Assembly: GCA_016717145.1 (NCBI GenBank)
Contig: JADKGD010000002.1
Span: 248,001 to 312,000 of the forward strand
Direction: 5' to 3'
Length of the DNA stretch: 64,000 nucleotides
Origin: Saprospiraceae bacterium
GTDB lineage: Bacteria; Bacteroidota; Bacteroidia; Chitinophagales; Saprospiraceae
Under the pieces are notes generated by a model that saw nothing but the letters and a program-made list of their open reading frames with translations, made no database searches and had not been told where the DNA came from. A program made the position numbers and the translations under genes. The first letter of the stretch is position 1; each line of letters opens with the position of its first letter. Below are positions 26,209 to 35,293 of this stretch, piece by piece.

Positions 26209-27966
26209 TTAAAGCTCGGTGTCCAGTTTAAGACCAAATTTTTTAGTAAAAGATCCAAGACTTGGATTTTTTTCAAGCATATCAATATACCTTTCTTTCT
26301 GAGTCATTGATGAGAGGGGTTTATTTTCTTCAAAATCCGGAAAAAAATCTTTATTTATACTAATTTCGAAAATCAGATCAAAAGCTCCAGACTCTTCTCT
26401 CAGTTTGTTAAGAAGAGTGACTTCCTGAATGATCATATCTTTATAAACCTGAGTTGGGACTAAAGCAAATATTGTTTTGTTTTCTAATTGTAAAATTGTT
26501 TGATTTAACGCTGACTGCACGCTTTGTGATGAAATACTCTTTGAATGTGCTTTCCAAACATTGTTGACCAGCTCCAGGCTTAAATTCTTACGCGCTTCCG
26601 CTTTTATTGCTTCATTTTGAATGATCTCAGCCCGAATAGCATCAATGTTGGCCATTTTAATCAATTCCGGCTTTTTATTAGTTGTTTGATTCTCCTTTAT
26701 AAGTTCGTTTGTATTCTCAATTGAATTTTCCACAAGATTCAGGTCATTTCCGAAATTTTCTGATATATTAATTTGATTTTCAGAACCCATTTCAGAAAAC
26801 AGATTTGATAGGTCACTTAGTTGTTTAGTTTTTTTTTCCTGCGTCATCTCGCTAAAAACATCAATTTGCAACGCTTTATTTAAAAAAGTTAGTTTGCTTA
26901 GAGCTAGTTCGACATGAAGGCGTTTATTCTTAGCACGGACAATATCAATATCACATTGGTTTAGGATGTTAAGCCCTGAAAGTAAAAATCCTGATTTTGC
27001 TATTGTTGCCTGAAGAAAATATCTTTTTTTAAGTTCATCGCTTATTTCCAAAATTCCAATTGTGGCGGGCACTTTGGCAATCAAAAGGTCCCTGAAATGA
27101 TCTGCCAGACCAACAATAAAATGTTCAGCATCAAAACCTTGCTTTACAATATCATTGAGTGTAAGAAAGACTTCAGAAATATCTTCTCTTAAAAAAGAAT
27201 CCGTTATTCTAAAATAATATTCATAGTCCAATAAATTGAGGTTTGCAACTACGTCTTTGTATGTTATTGTATTGCCGGACGATCCGGCTATTTTATCAAA
27301 GATTGATAATGCATCACGCATAGCACCATCTGATTTGTTGGCAATGACATGCAAAGCTTCGTCATCCGCAATTATTCCTTCCTTTTCACAAATTTTTTTT
27401 AGCTGCAGGACGGTATCAGATATCTGTATTCTTTTGAAATCAAATATTTGACATCTGGATAAAATAGTTGGAATAACCTTATGTTTTTCGGTTGTTGCCA
27501 AAATAAAAATGGCATAGGAAGGCGGCTCTTCAAGTGTCTTTAGAAATGCATTAAAAGCCGCATTGGATAACATATGTACCTCATCAATGATGAATACCTT
27601 GTATTTTCCATGCTGTGGTTGGAACCTGACCTGTTCTATAAGTGTTCTTATGTTTTCGACACTATTATTGGATGCGGCGTCAAGTTCCAGAATATTGAAC
27701 GAAGCGTTGTCATTAAAAGCTTTACAAGACGAACAGGTGTTACAAGCTTCAACCTTATTAATCGGCCTTTCACAATTGATAATTTTTGCCAGTATCCTTG
27801 CGCATGTTGTTTTACCAACTCCTCTGGGGCCTGTGAAAAGAAACGCATGCGCGACATGATCTGTTTGAAGTGCATTTTTTAATGTTTTAGCAATATGATC
27901 CTGACCAATCACTTCGTCAAAATTAGTGGGCCTATATTTACGTGCTGAAACTACAAAATTACTCAT
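26209..27966 (-). CDS. dnaX: DNA polymerase III subunit gamma/tau
   Basis: The clamp-loader ATPase. The N-terminal AAA+ module has Walker A GPRGVGKTTCAR (about 46-57), a zinc finger with Cys in NCERPINKVEACNTCSSCK, Walker B IDEVHML, and sensor SRC in LSRCQIFDF. A collar domain follows at about 240-360, then a less conserved tau-like C-terminus. At 585 aa it is full length. No obvious slippery frameshift site was identified for a separate gamma form. Confidence 0.96.
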   Translation of the reverse strand: MSNFVVSARKYRPTNFDEVIGQDHIAKTLKNALQTDHVAHAFLFTGPRGVGKTTCARILAKIINCERPINKVEACNTCSSCKAFNDNASFNILELDAASNNSVENIRTLIEQVRFQPQHGKYKVFIIDEVHMLSNAAFNAFLKTLEEPPSYAIFILATTEKHKVIPTILSRCQIFDFKRIQISDTVLQLKKICEKEGIIADDEALHVIANKSDGAMRDALSIFDKIAGSSGNTITYKDVVANLNLLDYEYYFRITDSFLREDISEVFLTLNDIVKQGFDAEHFIVGLADHFRDLLIAKVPATIGILEISDELKKRYFLQATIAKSGFLLSGLNILNQCDIDIVRAKNKRLHVELALSKLTFLNKALQIDVFSEMTQEKKTKQLSDLSNLFSEMGSENQINISENFGNDLNLVENSIENTNELIKENQTTNKKPELIKMANIDAIRAEIIQNEAIKAEARKNLSLELVNNVWKAHSKSISSQSVQSALNQTILQLENKTIFALVPTQVYKDMIIQEVTLLNKLREESGAFDLIFEISINKDFFPDFEENKPLSSMTQKERYIDMLEKNPSLGSFTKKFGLKLDTEL

Positions 27967-28030
27967 ATCCTCCTTTTGAGCTGTAAAAATATGAAAAATG
28001 TCGGATAGATTTTTTTTAGGATTAATTATA

Positions 28031-28061
28031 AAAAAGCGAAATGTATTTTTTTACGCTTTTT
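28031..28061 (-). terminator. Terminator of the M4 metallopeptidase gene
   Basis: AAAAAGCG (28031-28038) pairs with CGCTTTTT (28054-28061). Read on the minus strand, the stem ends in a T-run continuing TATAATT. It lies about 70 nt beyond the peptidase stop at 28133. Confidence 0.5.
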
Positions 28062-28132
28062 CAAAAAGCCTATTTTTATAAAACGAGCCAAATGTATGTA
28101 TATATTGTTTCAGGTATTATTGCTATATCATC

Positions 28133-31100
28133 CTATTTAACCTTAACAAACTTTATTGACTTAATACTATTTTCATCTGATAAAAAAATTACAAATTGAC
28201 CCTCTAAAAATTCATTTAAATTAATAGAAAAAGTATTTATACCTTCGAAAAGCATAACCCTTTTGCTAAATAAAATTTTACCTGAAGAATCAGATATGGA
28301 AATTGTTTTAGGGCCACTTACCTTGGAATTAATATTCAAATCTACTGTTTCTGAAACTGGATTTGCCGCCAGTCGCATGTCTATATTGTTAGCTATTATT
28401 TCAGTTTCCTCATGTGAATTCGATAAGTCCCGCTTTCCGTTAGAAAACCAAGTCGTCCATCTCCTATTATTAAGAAACAGCGTAGGGTCAGCAGCTTTTT
28501 CGATTTTATTTGATTTCAAATTGACCACGCCTGTACTGATGTCAGTTTGACCTTCCGTATCAAAAACGATTTTATTGTCTTTACTTGAGTAGTTTGGATA
28601 TCCTAATCTGTCATTTGAGTATATTAATTTACTTTCTCCTCGCTCTATATTAGCCCCATAGATAGATTCACCATTCGGGTCAATATAGTCAAAGGCAATA
28701 ATATATGGACTATTCTTAGAGAAAGTAGGGTTACCAATACTTACCTCTTCAGGAAGTGATGTATAAAGTTTTTCGATCTTACCAAGCGAATAGGTATTAC
28801 TTTCATTATTCCAGACTTTGATAAAGCTGATGTCCCAATAAATAATGGAACCAGAAGTATTGCTTTTGATTTCATTTTCAGCATCATACATAATGTATTC
28901 GCCTGAAACATCAAACTCCATGGCATCCGCAAAATTTACATCACCTGTGGATATGCCCTCAGAAAAGGTTGGGTTGTACAAAGTAAAAACATTGCTTGTT
29001 GCGGGGTTTGTGGAAAAATCGAATACAATTATTTCATTTGTCTCATCTGTCTTGAGTGCCCCAATTTTAAATCCATCCTTAGAAATAATTGCATTTCTCC
29101 AAATAGGAGAAGTGCCAATAACATTTTCTTGCACCGAAATTGGGTTTTTTGTCCAATCAATAAAAATATAATTAATTTTATCGTCTGTTCCTACGAAAAC
29201 GATCTCACTTCCGTTGTCACTGATGCTTGGTTTGCTTTTTACACCCTTGGACGACAATGTTTTGAATAGTGTTCCATTGGAATCGTGAAGTGTCAATCCT
29301 GAACCGGTAGCACTTGTGCTCAATATGAATTCCGCTCCTGGATTTGTTTGGTTGTCTACTTCATAACTACCCCCCTCGTCTCCAAGGATGCCCACGTCTG
29401 TAAATGCTTTTTTAGCTGCATTAACTTCAGTTGAGGTATAAAGATCAGTTGCAGCTTTAACAACAGCCACTCTACAATCTACAAATTTTGATGATTTTGT
29501 CAAATATGTCGACAATGCCCTATAATATACTTTTTCTGCTTTATCCTTTCCTACTGCCGTTGCAAAAAGAAAAAATGCGTGGTTCGGAATACCACTGTTG
29601 AGATGTACGCCCCCATTATCCTCTGAGCCTTTATATCTTTCGCTGTAAATTTTTGGCTGCCATCCATTATTGAAGTCATTGGTTGCCGCTCCATTATGTG
29701 GGTCCTGCATATCGCGCAGTGCTCCTGAAGGAAATGCAGTAGTTTTTACTACATCTTCTCCTATTTTCCAATCATCCCTGTCAATTAATACGCCAAATAC
29801 GTCAGCAAAAGATTCATTTAGTGCGCCTGATTCTCCTTCATATTCAAGATTTGCAGTACTTTGGACCACTCCATGAGTCATCTCGTGTCCAGCTACATCC
29901 AAACCCCTTGCCAATGGAAGAAATGCACTATCTCCATTTCCATAAAACATAGCTGCTCCATTCCAAAAAGCGTTACCCATAGAACTACCGTCTTCATCAG
30001 CGACGTTGATTAAAGATACTATATTGCCACCTTCTCCATTTATTGATTTTCTATTGTGAACCAACCTGAAATATTCAAATGCTTTCCCACCATTGTAATG
30101 TGCTGAAACACCTGTCTTATTATTCCATATATTATTCGAAGATTTGACGTGGTCGTAATTAAAATCGTTTTTTTGAGGTGATGAATTAAAAGCATCTATA
30201 GTCCAGATCACTCCTTCAGGATTATCAGGCAATTGAGCAGCACCTGATGAAAAAATATCTCTTGAACCATCAATCAAATAAAAGATATTAGAGGCTTCAT
30301 AAGTATTGATAAGTCTATTCACATTAAATAAATCTGTCGCTGTAGCAGTAGCTTTTCCGTCAAGGACAGCAACATTATCTGATTTTGTCAATTTTAGTTC
30401 ATTCGTTTCAGAATGTCCACAAGAACTTCCATCCTTGTGTTTATGGTTGTGAAACTTGCAGATGCTTTGATACTTATGGATAATTTCTCCATTATTTGCG
30501 TCTATAAAATATTCCCATCTTTCCATGAGATTTTTATACGTTGTAATATGATATGCCAGAATATAATTACCATCATTTGGATATATAACCAGTTCTGTTG
30601 ATGATTGCAACCCACCAAATATTTTTTGTAATTTTTGATCATACAAAGGCATTTCTCCCATATCTGCCATACAAGCTTCCATAACATTTTCAATTGAAAT
30701 AGAAGGCTCCAATTTTTCTATATTGAATGAAGGAAAGTAATTACCATTAAGGAAATCAAATGTCTCACCTTTTCCATGAATTATAATTTCTGCACCAAAT
30801 ACTGGTATATTTTTAATTACTTGTTGGCATTTAACGTGTGTTATACCTAACTCATCAGTAAAAATCGATTTTATATCAAACTCCGATGATACGTCCTTGA
30901 TTTTCATCATTGGTGCAGCCTCAGATAAATACTCGATGGCAAGATCTTGGGTAGACATAGTACTGCGGCTATTTTTCAGCCTGAGAGCACCTTCTATATA
31001 TGTTGGTACATATCTAGAGTTTAAAAATCCCGCCCTTAAGCCCGACTTTTCTGCTATAAATGCGTTTGCGCTTATTGAGTTGTAGTCCACTCCAACTTTA

Positions 31101-31255
31101 ACTGCACGGTTAGTTGATTCTGAAGTCGGACGAATATGTTCGAGCCAAATGTCTTTACTAGATATCTTAACGTCCTTGTTAAAAAGAATTTTTTTAAATT
31201 GAGCCTCAGATCCTAAAGCGACAAGAAGAAATAAAAATAAGAATATATATTTCAT
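28133..31255 (-). CDS. Secreted M4 (thermolysin-like) metallopeptidase with T9SS sorting domain
   Basis: A 1040-aa extracellular zinc protease. It has a signal peptide (1-19, ending GSEAQ) and a propeptide with FTP/PepSY character (about 60-265). The M4 catalytic domain spans about 310-620, with the zinc motif HEMTH at 457-461, the third ligand E481 in GALNESFAD, and HLNSGIPNHAF near 550. A long beta-propeller-like region (about 640-950) resembles TolB/WD40-type repeats, and a Type A T9SS C-terminal sorting domain occupies the last 80 residues or so. It is probably exported through the Por system and attached to the surface or released. Confidence 0.92.
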   Translation of the reverse strand: MKYIFLFLFLLVALGSEAQFKKILFNKDVKISSKDIWLEHIRPTSESTNRAVKVGVDYNSISANAFIAEKSGLRAGFLNSRYVPTYIEGALRLKNSRSTMSTQDLAIEYLSEAAPMMKIKDVSSEFDIKSIFTDELGITHVKCQQVIKNIPVFGAEIIIHGKGETFDFLNGNYFPSFNIEKLEPSISIENVMEACMADMGEMPLYDQKLQKIFGGLQSSTELVIYPNDGNYILAYHITTYKNLMERWEYFIDANNGEIIHKYQSICKFHNHKHKDGSSCGHSETNELKLTKSDNVAVLDGKATATATDLFNVNRLINTYEASNIFYLIDGSRDIFSSGAAQLPDNPEGVIWTIDAFNSSPQKNDFNYDHVKSSNNIWNNKTGVSAHYNGGKAFEYFRLVHNRKSINGEGGNIVSLINVADEDGSSMGNAFWNGAAMFYGNGDSAFLPLARGLDVAGHEMTHGVVQSTANLEYEGESGALNESFADVFGVLIDRDDWKIGEDVVKTTAFPSGALRDMQDPHNGAATNDFNNGWQPKIYSERYKGSEDNGGVHLNSGIPNHAFFLFATAVGKDKAEKVYYRALSTYLTKSSKFVDCRVAVVKAATDLYTSTEVNAAKKAFTDVGILGDEGGSYEVDNQTNPGAEFILSTSATGSGLTLHDSNGTLFKTLSSKGVKSKPSISDNGSEIVFVGTDDKINYIFIDWTKNPISVQENVIGTSPIWRNAIISKDGFKIGALKTDETNEIIVFDFSTNPATSNVFTLYNPTFSEGISTGDVNFADAMEFDVSGEYIMYDAENEIKSNTSGSIIYWDISFIKVWNNESNTYSLGKIEKLYTSLPEEVSIGNPTFSKNSPYIIAFDYIDPNGESIYGANIERGESKLIYSNDRLGYPNYSSKDNKIVFDTEGQTDISTGVVNLKSNKIEKAADPTLFLNNRRWTTWFSNGKRDLSNSHEETEIIANNIDMRLAANPVSETVDLNINSKVSGPKTISISDSSGKILFSKRVMLFEGINTFSINLNEFLEGQFVIFLSDENSIKSIKFVKVK

Positions 31256-31293
31256 ATTAATGTTGCTTTTATAAGTAATTTAGTGTTTGATGT

Positions 31294-31743
31294 CTATTTA
31301 TTGGTATTTAACGACTTGTCTTTTACAATATTCATCAAGAGGTTGTAAAAAGTCTCGACGTTTTTATTGTCAAGTTGATTCTTTCCCCATTTTATGGTTT
31401 GTGTGGATCCCTTTATAGACTTTTCTATAAAAAAATACTTGTTACCCGGGTCATTGAGTGTCATTTTGTCCAAACCCAGCTTGGTATGGTTGGTGAAGAG
31501 TTGTTTGGCCGTGTTTTTAGACAATGATGTTATTTTTAATAAATCTGACCCCTTTTCATTATAAACTTTTCCTTGTTCTGTAATATAAAAATTGATCACT
31601 TTACCAGTGAATCCTCCTCCAGAACCAAACTTAAGAAATGTCTCTTTGGTACTACTCGGATCAAACATTATTTTTTTGGTTTTGCATGAAATCCCAGCGA
31701 TAAACACACATAAAAAAGTAAAGATTAATAATTTAAAATTCAT
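31294..31743 (-). CDS. Hypothetical lipoprotein
   Basis: A 149-aa protein with signal peptide and lipobox AGISC (Cys at 20). The mature part is mixed alpha/beta with no family I can name (contains FLKFGSGGGFTGKV). It lies 38 nt upstream of the M4 peptidase on the same strand and may be co-transcribed with it. The link to the protease is positional only. Confidence 0.65.
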   Translation of the reverse strand: MNFKLLIFTFLCVFIAGISCKTKKIMFDPSSTKETFLKFGSGGGFTGKVINFYITEQGKVYNEKGSDLLKITSLSKNTAKQLFTNHTKLGLDKMTLNDPGNKYFFIEKSIKGSTQTIKWGKNQLDNKNVETFYNLLMNIVKDKSLNTNK

Positions 31744-31831
31744 TTCTTACAAATATAATATGATCAGAACCTCTTAAAAAGACAATAATAAACAAAAATA
31801 ACATATAAATATTTAACTTAATGATCTCCAA

Positions 31832-32812
31832 TTAATTTTTTCTAAAAATAATGTCATTGATGAAGGACGAAATAGATTCCTTTTGAGATTGGTTTATTTT
31901 GCAAGCCTGGAGGTGTGAGATGGAAAGATCGCGGTACGCTTCGATAACTTGTCGTGCATATTCCCGTATCAATACATCGTCATATATACTTTTTACAGCA
32001 TTAATTTTTTCTTGCTCCACAACTCCTACTTCAGATGAGTATAGCTCAAATAGTTTTGCTTTCTGACTGTCAGACGCCAGTTCAATTGACTTGAGATAAA
32101 GGTATGTTTTTTTGTTTTGTAAGATGTCTCCACCTATTCTTTTTCCTACTTGAGCAGCTTCTCCGAATGTATCCAGAACATCATCCTGTAATTGAAAAGC
32201 TATACCGAAATTTTTTGCAAACTCATATAGATGTTTTTGATCGGCTTCGTCTGCCCCTCCAAGAATAGCCCCCATTTGGATAGAAGTTGCTAAGAGCACA
32301 GATGTCTTTAGCGTGATCATTTCCAGATATTCTTCGATAGTTACATCTGTCTTTGATTCGAAATCCATATCCAACTGCTGACCTTCACATACTTCAAAAG
32401 CCATTTTAGTAAATACATCTAGAAGCCGTTTTACCAAAATTGGTTCATTATAATTCAAAATGCATTGTAAGGCATGAACCATCATTACATCTCCTGTCAA
32501 GATTGCCGTATTGGTATTGTATTTAATGTGCACAGTAGGTTTTCCTCTTCTTATTTCCGCTTTATCCATGATATCATCGTGCAATAATGTAAAATTATGG
32601 AATACTTCAACTGCTCTTCCTGCCTCGAGTGAATATTCTATATTGTCTTTATATAAACTGTAGCCAAGCAAAACAAAAACGGGTCGTAATCGTTTTCCGC
32701 CTAAGGATATAATATAATCTGCAGGTCCATATAGGTTTACAGGTTTTCTGGTCAATGGATTATTATCCAAATACTTTTCAAACATCTGTATAAAAAAATT
32801 TATGGCCTCCAT
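31832..32812 (-). CDS. Polyprenyl (trans-isoprenyl) diphosphate synthase
   Basis: An all-helical prenyltransferase that extends allylic diphosphates with isopentenyl diphosphate. The first Asp-rich motif is HDDIMD and the second is QLQDDVLDTFG. KRLRPVFVLLGY near residue 36 is the substrate-binding region. At 326 aa it fits the octaprenyl/farnesyl-geranylgeranyl group. Product length cannot be assigned. It probably supplies menaquinone side chains or other prenyl carriers. Confidence 0.92.
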   Translation of the reverse strand: MEAINFFIQMFEKYLDNNPLTRKPVNLYGPADYIISLGGKRLRPVFVLLGYSLYKDNIEYSLEAGRAVEVFHNFTLLHDDIMDKAEIRRGKPTVHIKYNTNTAILTGDVMMVHALQCILNYNEPILVKRLLDVFTKMAFEVCEGQQLDMDFESKTDVTIEEYLEMITLKTSVLLATSIQMGAILGGADEADQKHLYEFAKNFGIAFQLQDDVLDTFGEAAQVGKRIGGDILQNKKTYLYLKSIELASDSQKAKLFELYSSEVGVVEQEKINAVKSIYDDVLIREYARQVIEAYRDLSISHLQACKINQSQKESISSFINDIIFRKN

Positions 32813-32897
32813 CGTTTAATTTCCTAAATCTGTGCGTTTGCAAAAGTACTTATTTTAAAGTACAAGCCTTTTTATAGTGATGAAAAAAGTTAAAATA

Positions 32898-33590
32898 TTA
32901 ATTTATGGTAAATCTTATATATTTGATTGTCCTTTCGTTCTTTAAATGAGATTTTTCATAATATGTCTTATAATTCAATTCATTTGTGACCAATTCAGAG
33001 GCATAAATATCGTCATTCATGTACAAAATGTATGCCCCTTCGAAGTTTTTGAGCGTTTCTATCGTGAAATTGTACAATGTGATATCATCTGTTTTTAAAT
33101 GAAAAATGGCGCCACTTTTTACAATTTCTTTATATCTTAAAAGAAATGGTTTAGATGTCAGCCTTTTATTTTCTTTGCTCTCCCTAAGAAAAGGGTCAGG
33201 AAAAGTTATCCATATTTCACTAATTTCTTCTTCAGCAAAAAACAAAGCTATTTGTTCAATTTTTGTCCTTAGAAATGCTGCATTTTTTAATTCCTTTTTA
33301 AGGCTGTTAGAAGCCCCTTGCCATATACGCGCTCCTTTTACATCAATACCGATAAAATTTTTGTCCGGATATGCCTCGGCCAACGCTTCTGTGTATTCTC
33401 CTCTACCACAAGCAAGTTCCAGAACGATATCATTTTTATTCATAAAGTGATTGGATTTCCACTTTCCTTTAAGATCCACTATCACATCTTTTCCGCTTGT
33501 AAGTTTAGGGTTTTTAGGATCAAAATTTTCATAGACGTTCGGATAAGTCATTATTTCTGAAAATTTTTTTAATTTATTCTTTCTACCCAT
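32898..33590 (-). CDS. trmB: tRNA (guanine46-N7)-methyltransferase
   Basis: A SAM-dependent enzyme that makes m7G46 in the tRNA variable loop. The SAM motif is VLELACGRGEYTEALAE, and the family signature ISEIWITFPDPF is followed by the conserved LTSKPFLLRYKEI segment. At 230 aa it has the usual bacterial length. It is transcribed alone, divergent from the barrel protein at 33760. Confidence 0.94.
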   Translation of the reverse strand: MGRKNKLKKFSEIMTYPNVYENFDPKNPKLTSGKDVIVDLKGKWKSNHFMNKNDIVLELACGRGEYTEALAEAYPDKNFIGIDVKGARIWQGASNSLKKELKNAAFLRTKIEQIALFFAEEEISEIWITFPDPFLRESKENKRLTSKPFLLRYKEIVKSGAIFHLKTDDITLYNFTIETLKNFEGAYILYMNDDIYASELVTNELNYKTYYEKSHLKNERTIKYIRFTIN

Positions 33591-33725
33591 GTGATGATTT
33601 TTTTAATTGGCAAAACTACCATTTTCGGTTAAAATTCCAGTTAAAGCATTTATTTTAACTTAATATTGTGAAAAGATGGTGTGGCAAATTGCCTGCTTTG
33701 ATCGTTTTTCCTTTATGAATTTATG

Positions 33726-33733
33726 TATCTTTG
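33726..33733 (+). promoter_or_regulatory. -7 box of the outer-membrane barrel gene
   Basis: TATCTTTG matches TAnnTTTG, 26 nt before ATG 33760. A TTTG is present at 33697-33700, but the spacing (25 nt) is longer than usual. Confidence 0.45.
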
Positions 33734-33759
33734 CACTTTTTATTATAAAATTTCTTGGA

Positions 33760-34629
33760 ATGATTCGACAGAATATAGTGGTTTGTATAATGACGTGTTT
33801 GTTTTTGAATGTGAGCGGACAAAGTTTCGGTATCAGAGCGGGCTTAAATTATACAAAGATTTCCGGCGATCTTGAACAGGGCGTAAATGAAAAATATAAT
33901 ATTGCCAATGGATTTCATTTTGGAATAAACTATGCCTATAAATTTGCTGATGTTTTTGCTGTCAAAACGGAAATTCTGTATACTCAGGTTGGTTCAAATT
34001 ATAAATATGATGGTGAATCTTTCTATAAAATTCCACTTTCCGGAGGAAATGCTTTTGTGTATGAAAAAGGAAAATCCACCATTAATATGAAAGTTTCCAA
34101 TGCATACATAAGTATGCCTATAACATTTCAATGGCAAGCTTCTAAAAAATTTGAATTTAATATCGGTGTTTATGGATCATATATGATTGGTCCTAAAGGT
34201 AATGGTACTATCATATTTAAAAGTTTTGACCACCCTGATAGCCTTAAATTTCAGCAATCTCTTATACATAACTATAATAGTGATATAGCCGGCGGAATAG
34301 CAAGCAATACAAAGGGACCTTCAATATTTGTTGATGGAATGGTTGTCACATTGGCCAGAGACGCGGGGGCTTATTACAATTATCTCCCTACTGAAAAAGT
34401 TGGTAGTCTTTACAAACCATATGATTATGGTCTGACAGGAGCTGTTTCTTTTTATATTAATAAAGGATTTTATATTGGCTTAAGATATGACTTTGGATTA
34501 GTCGATATTACAAATAATAATGTGGATGCAGAGCGAAAAACTTTTGATGAAGTTAATACAAAAACTAAATTTAGTAGCGATTTTGATCGGAATGTAGGAA
34601 TTCAAGCCTCTTTTGGATTCAGATTTTAA
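33760..34629 (+). CDS. Outer-membrane beta-barrel protein (porin family)
   Basis: A 289-aa OmpA/PorT-like beta-barrel with signal peptide MIRQNIVVCIMTCLFLNVSG, repeated amphipathic strands (FGIRAGLNYTKIS, YIGLRYDFGLVDI) and terminal Phe (QASFGFRF). Similar proteins are abundant in Bacteroidota and mostly of unknown function. The frame opens at 33676, but the upstream codons overlap the -7 box at 33726-33733, so the start is 33760. Confidence 0.82.
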   Translation: MIRQNIVVCIMTCLFLNVSGQSFGIRAGLNYTKISGDLEQGVNEKYNIANGFHFGINYAYKFADVFAVKTEILYTQVGSNYKYDGESFYKIPLSGGNAFVYEKGKSTINMKVSNAYISMPITFQWQASKKFEFNIGVYGSYMIGPKGNGTIIFKSFDHPDSLKFQQSLIHNYNSDIAGGIASNTKGPSIFVDGMVVTLARDAGAYYNYLPTEKVGSLYKPYDYGLTGAVSFYINKGFYIGLRYDFGLVDITNNNVDAERKTFDEVNTKTKFSSDFDRNVGIQASFGFRF

Positions 34630-34679
34630 TTATTCTTTTTTTAAGATTGTGTGGACTATTTATAAGGCGGCAAACTTGA

Positions 34680-35147
34680 TTACAATTTTATTTTCTTAAT
34701 TCTATCCAGATCACGTTTACTATCACGTTCCTTGATCGTTTCTCTTTTATCAAACTCTTTTTTACCCTGGGCAAGTGCTATCTCGAGTTTTGCAAATCCC
34801 CGCTCTGAGAAGTAAAGTCTGAAGGGCACAATTGTAAATCCTTTTTCGTTTACTCTGCGTTCTAATTTTCTTAGTTCCGGTTTGCGTAACAGCAATCTTC
34901 TATCCCTTCTTGCATCATGGTTATATATTGTTCCATGATCATACTCCGCAATAAATAAGTTTTTTACCATCAAATTGCCATGCTCAAATAAGCAATAGGC
35001 ATCTGTCAAATTTGCAAGGCCCTGCCTCAATGCTTTTACCTCTGTTCCAGTTAAAACCAGGCCCGCTTCATATTGTTGAATAAAGCTAAATTCAAATTTA
35101 GCTTTTCTATTTAATATTTCCTTTGTTGCCAGTTTTGTTCCCATCAC
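34680..35147 (-). CDS. smpB: SsrA-binding protein
   Basis: An OB-fold protein that escorts tmRNA to stalled ribosomes. Hallmarks are NRKAKFEFSF, GLVLTGTEVKALRQG, LFIAEY, DARRDRRLLL and FAKLEIALAQGKKEFDKRE. At 155 aa it is full length with the basic C-terminal tail. The tmRNA gene is not in this window. The first two codons are both Met, so the start could be either. Confidence 0.95.
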   Translation of the reverse strand: MMGTKLATKEILNRKAKFEFSFIQQYEAGLVLTGTEVKALRQGLANLTDAYCLFEHGNLMVKNLFIAEYDHGTIYNHDARRDRRLLLRKPELRKLERRVNEKGFTIVPFRLYFSERGFAKLEIALAQGKKEFDKRETIKERDSKRDLDRIKKIKL

Positions 35148-35293
35148 TTTGTCAATTAATCCAACAAAGATAAGTATTAAAATAAAAATAATTTAATTAC
35201 TGCCATATTTAGACATTAGAATAATTAGGTAACATTTGCGAAAAACAGTATTTTTGATGCTCAAACATCATACAACACCCCAACCAAATTTAT